DNA of 21,748 bases, from NCBI GenBank assembly GCA_005879255.1, contig VBKY01000105.1, positions 1 through 21,748 of the forward strand, in the 5' to 3' direction. Below are positions 15,024 to 21,187 of the stretch, piece by piece. The position numbers and the translations under genes were made by a program. The notes under the pieces are model-generated. The model was not told where the DNA came from, made no database searches, and worked only from the letters and a program-made list of their open reading frames with translations. How positions within the stretch are numbered: position 1 is the stretch's first letter; the number at the start of each line of letters is the position of its first letter. The DNA comes from Deltaproteobacteria bacterium. Its GTDB lineage: Bacteria > Desulfobacterota_B > Binatia > UBA9968.

Positions 15024-16184
15024 TCAATAGGATTTCGGCATCCCCAAAACATGCTGCCCTAAATACGCCAGTACCAGGTTGTTGCTGATAGGGGCGACGG
15101 TCAATAGGCGGGTCTCTCTGAACTTGCGTTCGACGTCGTACTCCGCGGCAAATCCGTAGCCGCCGTGCGTCGTCAGACAGGCATTCGCTGCTTCCCACGC
15201 CGCTTCCGAGGCGAGGTATTTGGCGAGATTCGCTTCGGCGCCGCATTTTTCTTTGCGGTCGAACTTCGTTGCCGCTTGGAAGCGAACCAAGTCCGCTGCC
15301 TCAATATTGGCGTACGCTTTGGCAATAGGAAATTGGACCCCTTGGTTTGAACCGATCAGGCGGCCAAATACGTTTCGTTCGCTGGCATACTTGGCCGCGC
15401 GCTCGACAAACCAGCGGCCGTCGCCAATGGCCTCGGCCGCGACCAGGATGCGCTCGGCGTTCCAGCCGTCAATGATGTAGCGAAAGCCCATGCCTTCTGC
15501 GCCGACCAAATTCTCAGCCGGCACTTCAACTCCATCGAAAAATAGCGCATTGGTATGGTGATTAATCATTAGATCGAGAGGCTTGACTTCAAGTTTTCCT
15601 TTAGCTTCACGCAAATCGACAATGAAGACGGAAAGGCCGCGGGTCTTATCCTTTAACTCGTCATAGGGAGTGGTGCGCGCGAGTAAAAGCATGAGGTCAG
15701 ACTGCAGCACGCGCGAGATGAAGATTTTTTGACCATTGATAATGTATTTGTCACCTTTGCGCGTCGCCGTCGTCTGAATGCGCGTACTTTCGGAACCTGC
15801 GTCGGGTTCGGTAACGCCGAAGGCTTGTAGGCGGAGCTCACCGACGGCGATCTTGGGTAGATAACGTTTCTTCTGCTCTTCGCTTCCGTGGCGCAAGAGC
15901 GTGCCCATGGTGTACATCTGTGCATGGCAAGTCGTAGCGACGCCGCCGGAATGATTGATTTCTTCCAGGATGATGCTGGCTTCGGTGATGCCGAGTCCCG
16001 TGCCGCCGTATTCCTCCGGGATCAACGCCGCGAGCCAGCCAAGCTCGGACAGTTTGCGCACAAAGACTTCCGGGTAGGCTTTCTTACCGTCGATCTCGCG
16101 CCAGTACGCGTCGGGAAATTCTTTGCAGACTTTCTTGATCTCCTCGCGGATCTGTTGCTGTTCGACGGTTAGGTTGAAATCCAT
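15024..16184 (-). CDS. Acyl-CoA dehydrogenase (FAD flavoprotein)
   Basis: The 386 residues match a complete acyl-CoA dehydrogenase: helical N-domain (MDFNLTVEQQQIREEIKKVC), the FAD-binding signature FGVTEPDAGS at 122-131, the middle beta domain (INGQKIFISRV) and the helical C-domain with THGGYGFAAEYDVERKFRE. The enzyme forms a 2,3-double bond in an acyl-CoA and passes electrons to ETF. The usual C-terminal catalytic Glu segment (YEGT-like) is replaced by TVAPISNN. Glu244 in GWNAERILVAA sits where isovaleryl-CoA dehydrogenase has its base on helix G, so it is the likely catalytic residue. The start follows GGAGGAA. It is divergent from the MaoC gene across a 135-base gap that contains a 77-base quasi-palindrome. 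Confidence 0.93.
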   Translation of the reverse strand: MDFNLTVEQQQIREEIKKVCKEFPDAYWREIDGKKAYPEVFVRKLSELGWLAALIPEEYGGTGLGITEASIILEEINHSGGVATTCHAQMYTMGTLLRHGSEEQKKRYLPKIAVGELRLQAFGVTEPDAGSESTRIQTTATRKGDKYIINGQKIFISRVLQSDLMLLLARTTPYDELKDKTRGLSVFIVDLREAKGKLEVKPLDLMINHHTNALFFDGVEVPAENLVGAEGMGFRYIIDGWNAERILVAAEAIGDGRWFVERAAKYASERNVFGRLIGSNQGVQFPIAKAYANIEAADLVRFQAATKFDRKEKCGAEANLAKYLASEAAWEAANACLTTHGGYGFAAEYDVERKFRETRLLTVAPISNNLVLAYLGQHVLGMPKSY

Positions 16185-16196
16185 CAGTTCCTCCTA

Positions 16197-16273
16197 TAAT
16201 TGGCTTATGGCTGATAGCATATGGCGTATAGACAAAAGCCATAAGCCATATGCCACATGCCATACGCCAATTA
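16197..16273. repeat. 77-bp quasi-palindrome made of TATGGC words
   Basis: The ends are TAATTGGC and GCCAATTA, exact complements. Inside, the left half carries TTATGGC, GCATATGGC and GTAT, and the right half carries the complementary order GCCATAAGCC, GCCATATGCC, GCCATACGCC. The left 33 bases match the reverse complement of the right at about 26 positions. It is thus both a word repeat and a large imperfect stem, centred between the divergent acyl-CoA dehydrogenase and MaoC genes. It occupies the promoter region of both and could bind a regulator or be a repeat insertion. Confidence 0.8.
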
Positions 16274-16319
16274 CCGGACTATAACGTAATGCTTTCAGCG
16301 CCAAAAGAGGAGGAACATC

Positions 16320-16826
16320 ATGGCCGTAAAACCGGGGTGGGAAGGCCGGTTCTTTGAGGATTTCGAAGTCGGCGATGTTTATCGCTGCCGTCTGGGACGG
16401 ACAGTTACCGAAGCGGATAACATCTGGTTCACGTTGCTGACCAACAACACCAATCAAATTCACTTTAACAATGAGTACGGCAAGCGCACGGAGTTCGGCA
16501 AGTGTCTGATCAACAGCGCTTTGACTCTAGCTATCGTCGCGGGCATGGGCGTGGCCGACGTGAGTGAGAATGGTTTCGCGCTCGGTTGGGACGAAATCAA
16601 ATTGCCCAATCCGTTGTTTGCCGGCGACACGCTCTATTCGGAATCCGAAGTGCTGGAAAAACGCGAGTCAAAATCGAAGCCGCAACTTGGCATTATCAAA
16701 GTGCGCACCCGCGGCATTCAGCAAGAAGGAAAAGTTGTCATTGACTATGCGCGAAGCGTGATGGTGTGGAAGAAAGCGCATGCGCCGAAGGCTGACTTAT
16801 TTCCGAAGGTCAAAGAAGACAAATAG
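16320..16826 (+). CDS. MaoC-like hydratase/dehydratase
   Basis: The 168-residue single hot-dog protein opens with GRFFEDFEVGDVYRCRLGRT, then TEADNIWFTLLTNNTNQIHF, GKCLINSALTLAIVAGMGVA, LGWDEIKLPNPLFAGDTLYS and SEVLEKRESKSKP. This is the MaoC pattern, closest by eye to the branch with mesaconyl-CoA or methylmalyl-CoA hydratase-like members. The classic (R)-hydratase motif D-x-N-P-x-H reads Asn43-x-Asn45-Gln-x-His48, so the Asp is Asn. Family members add or remove water across enoyl-CoA double bonds in the cytoplasm. The ribosome site is AGGAGG. The CaiB-type transferase gene follows 94 bases later, past a TTGAAC-word repeat, and the two may be on one transcript. Confidence 0.9.
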   Translation: MAVKPGWEGRFFEDFEVGDVYRCRLGRTVTEADNIWFTLLTNNTNQIHFNNEYGKRTEFGKCLINSALTLAIVAGMGVADVSENGFALGWDEIKLPNPLFAGDTLYSESEVLEKRESKSKPQLGIIKVRTRGIQQEGKVVIDYARSVMVWKKAHAPKADLFPKVKEDK

Positions 16827-16833
16827 CTAAACC

Positions 16834-16901
16834 TTGAACTTTGAACGATTTAACCTTTGAACCGACACTTTCGTTCAAGAGTTCAAGGTTCAAAAGTTCA
16901 A
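16834..16901. repeat. 68-bp quasi-palindrome made of TTGAAC words
   Basis: The left half contains TTGAAC at 16834 and again seven bases on, then a degenerate TTTAAC and another TTGAAC. The right half contains four copies of GTTCAA (from 16873 to 16901), the complement. The word halves point at each other around GACACTTTC, so the block can form a long imperfect stem. It fills the gap between the MaoC and CaiB genes, just before the GAGG ribosome site of the latter. Confidence 0.8.
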
Positions 16902-16920
16902 TGACAAGAATGAGGATTGT

Positions 16921-18120
16921 GTGGCAAGCAATTCGAAAGTGATACGCGCCCTGGATGGAGTGAAAATCGTCGCCTTCGAGCAGGTCCTGTCAGGGCCGTT
17001 TGCGACCTGTTTGCTCGCGGACATGGGCGCGGAAGTGATCAAGGTCGAGCGGCCCGGCGTCGGTGACGTGATTCGCTCGTGGGATTCGGTCGTCAAGGGA
17101 CTCTCTTCCGGTTACGTTTGGCTCAACCGCAACAAACGCAGCTTGACCGTTGATGTCAAAAAAGAAAAAGGCCGGGAAATTCTGCAAGAGCTGGCGAAGA
17201 AGTCCGACATTTTTCTCGAAAATTATGCACCCGGCGTGGCGGCGCGTTTGGGTCTCGGCTATGACAAACTCAGTGAAATTAATTTACGGCTGATTTACTG
17301 CTCGCTTTCCGGCTACGGCCAAGACGGACCGTACCGTGATGTAAAGGCCTACGATTTGCTGATTCAAGGCGAGGGTGGCATCATCGCGACGACCGGATAT
17401 CCCGACAAACCGGCTCGCGCAGGAATCGCGATCGCCGACATCGCCTCCGGTATGTATGCCGCCATCGGGATCCTACTTGCCCTCTATCAGCGCGAGAAAA
17501 CCGGCCAGGGCCAGCTCATTGATGTTTCGATGCTCGACTCGATCGTTTCGTGGCTAGGATATTTTCCGCACCATTATTGGCATGCGGGTGAAGAGCCTGC
17601 GCGGGTCGGCATGCGTCATCACTATGTGACTCCCTATGGTCCGTATCTCGCCGGTGACGGCGAGTATGTGAACCTGGCAGTGGCCAGCGCGTCGGACTGG
17701 GAAATCTTCTGTAAGAAAGTCATCGAAAAACCCGAGCTGCTCGACGATCCGCGCTTCGCCACGGTAGAAGGCCGGCGGAAAAATCGCGGACTGTTGGAAG
17801 AAACGATTGAAACTATCTTTCTCGGAAAAGATCACAAGCACTGGCTGGAACAATTGAAGAAAGCCGAGTTGCCGCACGGCATCGTGCGCGGCATCGCACA
17901 AGTGCTCGCGCACCCGCAAGTGGTCGCGCGCAAACTTATTAGGGAAGCGGAGTCGCCGGTGGGCAAAGTGCCGGTGATCGCCAACGCGCTCAAGATGTCG
18001 CGCAGTGAAGCGCGCTACGATCGAATACCCGCGTTGGGCGAGGACAATGATACGATTCTGCGTGAGCTCGGTTACGATACGGGTGCGATCGAGTCGCTGA
18101 AACGGGACAAGGTAATTTAG
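16921..18120 (+). CDS. CaiB/BaiF (family III) CoA transferase
   Basis: The 399-residue product is a typical family III CoA transferase. LDGVKIVAFEQVLSGPFATC and LLADMGAEVIKVERPGVGD form the first nucleotide-like fold, WLNRNKRSLTVDVKKEKG follows, and GYGQDGPYRDVKAYDLLIQG leads to GIAIADIASGMYAAIG, where Asp173 corresponds to the catalytic Asp169 of formyl-CoA transferase. These enzymes move CoA between carboxylic acids through an Asp-CoA mixed anhydride and thioester, usually as cytoplasmic dimers. The start is GTG at 16921, preceded by GAGG. The substrate is not readable; the nearby MaoC, acyl-CoA dehydrogenase and CitE-like genes suggest that it activates an organic acid for further breakdown. 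Confidence 0.93.
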   Translation: MASNSKVIRALDGVKIVAFEQVLSGPFATCLLADMGAEVIKVERPGVGDVIRSWDSVVKGLSSGYVWLNRNKRSLTVDVKKEKGREILQELAKKSDIFLENYAPGVAARLGLGYDKLSEINLRLIYCSLSGYGQDGPYRDVKAYDLLIQGEGGIIATTGYPDKPARAGIAIADIASGMYAAIGILLALYQREKTGQGQLIDVSMLDSIVSWLGYFPHHYWHAGEEPARVGMRHHYVTPYGPYLAGDGEYVNLAVASASDWEIFCKKVIEKPELLDDPRFATVEGRRKNRGLLEETIETIFLGKDHKHWLEQLKKAELPHGIVRGIAQVLAHPQVVARKLIREAESPVGKVPVIANALKMSRSEARYDRIPALGEDNDTILRELGYDTGAIESLKRDKVI

Positions 18121-18260
18121 TGATCTTGTCTCAAGAGTTCGTCAAATACCTCTTTTGCCTTCGCCGTGCTTAATTTCATAGCGCGTTCTTGCCGATTATT
18201 CCGGCGCAAAATATCAGATGGTCGATCGGTATCAACCAGTGGCTGCAGGAGGCTCGATGC

Positions 18261-18812
18261 ATGCGTAAACCGGTTGTTGGCGTGATGGGCGCTTCGGCCA
18301 ACGATGCGCTGTCAGAAGCGGAAGCGAGCCGCCTCAAAGCGCTGGCCGAAAAACTTGGCGCGGCGGTCGCGAAGCAGGAATGTATTTTGGTCACAGGTGC
18401 GACCACGGGACTGCCGGATTTGGTCGCCAAAGCGTTTCGCATGAACGGCGGCTTCGCTCTGGGAATTTCTCCCGCCGAAAATCGCCAGGATCACTTGGCT
18501 CGATTTGGATTGCCCGAAGACGGCGCCGATGTGATCATCTATACCGGGTTCGGCTACAAAGGCCGCAACGTTATCAACGTTCGCACAGCGGACATCGTGC
18601 TGATCGTTGGAGGGGCAACCGGCACGCTCAACGAGTTCACTATCGCCTATGACGAAGGAAAAATTATCGGCGTGCTCGAAGGCAGCGGCGGCGTGAGCGA
18701 CCATATCCGAGAGATTGTCAGATTTTGCAACAAGCCGACGACGGGCGCGGTTTTCTTTAGCGACGATCCGGAAAAGCTCGTGGAGCAGTGCATGAATGCG
18801 CTTTGTCCTTAG
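18261..18812 (+). CDS. SLOG-fold protein, TIGR00725/LOG-like
   Basis: The 183-residue protein has a Rossmann-like layout: KPVVGVMGASANDALSEAEA as first strand and helix, CILVTGATTGLPDLVAKAF, NVINVRTADIVLIVGGATGT and LNEFTIAYDEGKIIGVLEG. The GGATGTLNE motif (117-125) corresponds to the P-G-G-x-G-T-x-x-E signature of the LOG/SLOG family. LOG enzymes release cytokinin-like bases from nucleotide monophosphates, while many bacterial SLOG proteins are nucleotide sensors; this one is closest to the uncharacterised TIGR00725 group. Of two overlapping ATGs, the one at 18261 is in frame, eight bases after GGAGG. It is 140 bases downstream of the CoA transferase gene and convergent with the phosphatase-like pair. 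Confidence 0.8.
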   Translation: MRKPVVGVMGASANDALSEAEASRLKALAEKLGAAVAKQECILVTGATTGLPDLVAKAFRMNGGFALGISPAENRQDHLARFGLPEDGADVIIYTGFGYKGRNVINVRTADIVLIVGGATGTLNEFTIAYDEGKIIGVLEGSGGVSDHIREIVRFCNKPTTGAVFFSDDPEKLVEQCMNALCP

Positions 18813-18840
18813 CCACGATGAATCGCGTCATAAAACCGAC

Positions 18841-19410
18841 TCAAGCTCGCTTCTTTTCCAGCCGAAGCAGATAGTCATTGGTGAATTTCTTCAATTGGTC
18901 GCGACTTAATCCGCTTCGATTAGCTTCTTCGACAGCCTTATCTTCATTCCAACCCTGCGCGGTAATGCGGAAAATCATCATGAAGGGCGCGACACGCTCG
19001 GCGAAGGCACAGTTGATCAGCATGGGGTGGTTCGCCTTGTCGCGAACCAGCGCGAGGAATTCATCCACTTGCTGATGGCGAGGCAGCTTGGCGCTGGCCG
19101 GAATGTTGAAGTAGCGCATCTTGTTCTGCTCCACCGTCAATCGTTCTCGCACAAGATCAACTCCATCTTGCTTGGTCCGCAGCGTCAAGACAGACCGATA
19201 TCCATTGGCGGCAGCCTTGGCGTACGCTGCCCCTGAAGGTTGGCCGCCGGCCGATGGCTTATCATCGATGCAGAGGACGATGGGGACATCGACATTCGCC
19301 GAGCGTTCGAATCGGTTTGGCAGAGGGCGTTCGGTTTGCGGGGCTGGAGCAGCCCCGACCAACGCAATGACCAGAGCAAAACTAGCTAGACTGCCGATAA
19401 AATTCTTCAC
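18841..19410 (-). CDS. Exported DUF442/DSP-like phosphatase-fold protein, copy 1
   Basis: With a GTG start at 19410 the product is 189 residues, exactly the length of its tandem paralogue, and begins with a clear signal peptide (MKNFIGSLASFALVIALVGA). A TTG at 19455 is an alternative start. The mature part has the dual-specificity-phosphatase-like fold of the beta-lactamase hydrolase-like (DUF442) group: SAGGQPSGAAYAKAAANGYR, SVLTLRTKQDGVDLVRE, RYFNIPA, then the P-loop PMLINCAFAERVAPF with Cys134 and Arg139 (C-x4-R). The usual His before the Cys is Asn, and the loop Gly is missing. Activity against phosphoesters in the periplasm is therefore plausible but unproven. It follows copy 2 by 91 bases on the same strand. 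Confidence 0.78.
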   Translation of the reverse strand: MKNFIGSLASFALVIALVGAAPAPQTERPLPNRFERSANVDVPIVLCIDDKPSAGGQPSGAAYAKAAANGYRSVLTLRTKQDGVDLVRERLTVEQNKMRYFNIPASAKLPRHQQVDEFLALVRDKANHPMLINCAFAERVAPFMMIFRITAQGWNEDKAVEEANRSGLSRDQLKKFTNDYLLRLEKKRA

Positions 19411-19501
19411 GAGGGGTCGACTGAGTTTAGCGGGAAACGCGGTTGAAACATTCAAAGGCGCGACGGCGGACGTCGAGCAATCATCTTAGCTTGCAGCACT
19501 A

Positions 19502-20071
19502 TTACCATTTGACCTTGTGACTCGCGATGTAATCTTTTGCGAATTTCTTCAGCTCTTCGCCGCGCAAGCCGATCTTGATCGCTTCCTCCAGGGCTTTTTC
19601 TTCGCTCCAGCCTTGTTCAACGACGCGGAGAATCATCATAAAAGCGCCGACCCGATTGGCGGTGGAGCAGTTAACCAACATCGGGTGATTGGTTTTGTCG
19701 CGCGCGATGCGCAGGAATTCATCGGCCTGCTCTGCACGGGGCGATGAGCCATTTACCGGGATGTTGAAGTAGCGCAGCTTTTTGCTTTCGACTTGAGCGC
19801 GTTCGCGGGCCAGATCGATTCCCTCGTTCGCCGTCCGCAGGCTCAAGACCGAGCTAAAGCCGCTTGCCGCAGCCTTGGCGTAAGCATCTCCGGTGGGTTG
19901 CCCGCCCGTCGCGAAGTTTTCATCCAAACAGAGAACTCGCGGCACATCCGGGCTGAGAAGTTGTTGGATTTGCTCGGGGCGCATGGGATTGGCTTTCGGA
20001 CTTTCCGCCGCGAGCGTAATCGTTGAGAAAAAGATTACGGCAGCAGCGGTGAACTCGTAGAGGTTCGTCAT
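19502..20071 (-). CDS. Exported DUF442/DSP-like phosphatase-fold protein, copy 2
   Basis: This 189-residue paralogue of the neighbouring gene shares, by eye, more than half its core residues: VLCLDENFATGGQPTGDAYA, KAAASGFSSVLSLRTANEGI, RYFNIPVNGSSPRAEQADEF, and PMLVNCSTANRVGAFMM with Cys135 and Arg140 in a C-x4-R loop, again with Asn instead of His before the Cys. The N-terminus (MTNLYEFTAAAVIFFSTITLAAES) is a signal peptide. I choose the ATG at 20071, because an upstream TTG at 20128 would overlap the amidohydrolase gene and bury the signal. It starts 22 bases after the amidohydrolase stop, so it is very likely co-transcribed with it. The differing P-loops suggest the two copies have diverged in specificity. 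Confidence 0.8.
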   Translation of the reverse strand: MTNLYEFTAAAVIFFSTITLAAESPKANPMRPEQIQQLLSPDVPRVLCLDENFATGGQPTGDAYAKAAASGFSSVLSLRTANEGIDLARERAQVESKKLRYFNIPVNGSSPRAEQADEFLRIARDKTNHPMLVNCSTANRVGAFMMILRVVEQGWSEEKALEEAIKIGLRGEELKKFAKDYIASHKVKW

Positions 20072-20093
20072 GAGATCTTCTTGCGAATACCGT

Positions 20094-21092
20094 CTATAAC
20101 CTAAATAATCCCGCCGCCGTTTTTCCAAGTATGCCGATTTTATCAGTTGCCGAGCACGGCGCCTGACGCACCATCTCGAGCGATTCGATCAGATTTGCTG
20201 CGGTTTTGCATTCGAGCGGATAGTCGCTGCCAAACATGATTCGGTCCGGCGTGGTGATATTGAAGGCGGCGGCCATAGCAGGCAACCATGCGCCGGTTCC
20301 CGCCGTGTCGAAGTAAAGACGCTGAAAGAGTTTTTCGAATCGTTGCGTGAGGCCGAACTTTTTCTGCTCGGATTGAGTTTTTAGGTAACCCCTCATATCG
20401 GCGGGAATGTCGGCGTCGTCGGTCTCAAAGAACGCCATCATTCGACCTTTGAGAGAAGAAGTACCGCCGCCAAGGTGGGGCATGATGAAGCGTAGTTCCG
20501 GGTAACGTGGAAGGACGCTGTTCATTACACGGACGATCGCTTGGGTGGTTTCGAGCGGTCGGAAGACGCAGCGGTCGAGGCTGTAAAGCGTGTCCGAGCC
20601 TGTCGGTTTAGACTGCGGATGAATGACGATGGGCAAGTTGTGCTTCTGAATGATCTCGAATAGCGGATTCATGATCGGATTGTCGAGCTGAACGTCGAGG
20701 TGGCAGGCGAGGAGCGCCACGGCGCGCAGCCCCAGCTCATTGATGCCGCGCTCAAGCTCTCGCGTCGCAGCTTCGGGCTCATGAATCGGCAAGTGAATAC
20801 AGCCGCGGAAGCGCGTCGGGTGGTTCTTTTCGACTTCGGCGATGCCATCGTTGAGCGCTCTGGCCACCTCGGCGCCCATCACCTGGACTTGATCCGTCAG
20901 AATACAAACGCTGATGCCGGCTTCGTCCATGCACTTGATGTGTGATTCAAGGTCCTTTCGCGACGGATGGAGTGTCAAGCTGATCTCTTTAGTGACGATG
21001 CGTTTACCCCCGGCCTGAGCGGCAAGACGGTCGAATAAAATAGCCGGCATGTAGTGGTGGTGCACGTCGACGATAAGCTCCGCGGAAGCCAT
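20094..21092 (-). CDS. Amidohydrolase family 2 (ACMSD-like) metal-dependent hydrolase/decarboxylase
   Basis: The 332-residue protein is a TIM-barrel amidohydrolase of the ACMSD branch. The first-strand H-x-H is in LIVDVHHHYMPA (His11 and His13). GISVCILTDQVQVMG, the His of LPIVIHPQSKP, ELRFIMPHLGGG and the Asp of RIMFGSDYP supply the remaining active-site positions. Relatives decarboxylate or hydrolyse cyclic and aromatic acids, such as aminocarboxymuconate semialdehyde or hydroxybenzoates, with a single zinc in the cytoplasm. The true substrate is unknown. The ATG at 21092 is preceded by GGAG at a rather long spacing of about 12 bases. It is the first gene of an operon followed by the two exported phosphatase-fold genes. 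Confidence 0.9.
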   Translation of the reverse strand: MASAELIVDVHHHYMPAILFDRLAAQAGGKRIVTKEISLTLHPSRKDLESHIKCMDEAGISVCILTDQVQVMGAEVARALNDGIAEVEKNHPTRFRGCIHLPIHEPEAATRELERGINELGLRAVALLACHLDVQLDNPIMNPLFEIIQKHNLPIVIHPQSKPTGSDTLYSLDRCVFRPLETTQAIVRVMNSVLPRYPELRFIMPHLGGGTSSLKGRMMAFFETDDADIPADMRGYLKTQSEQKKFGLTQRFEKLFQRLYFDTAGTGAWLPAMAAAFNITTPDRIMFGSDYPLECKTAANLIESLEMVRQAPCSATDKIGILGKTAAGLFRL

Positions 21093-21187
21093 GACTTGGG
21101 TGAACTCCTAGCCTTTGGTTTTTTGTGAACTCAACCTACGTCACGCCGCTTGTGACTGCAAGAGAGTGTTGAAAAGGTATACTTGAG

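Noticed and set aside
16197..16901. CRISPR array.
   Set aside because: The repeated words are 6-9 bases, inverted between halves and without regular spacers; no cas genes are present.
12299..18120. Definite naming as the itaconate degradation genes (ict, ich, ccl).
   Set aside because: The family set fits, but the order is split over both strands, an extra acyl-CoA dehydrogenase is present and substrate residues cannot be judged from sequence alone.
21093..21187. Terminator after the LspA-like gene (GTCAC...GTGAC hairpin near 21140).
   Set aside because: The stem is only 5 bp and is not followed by a T-tract on the relevant strand.
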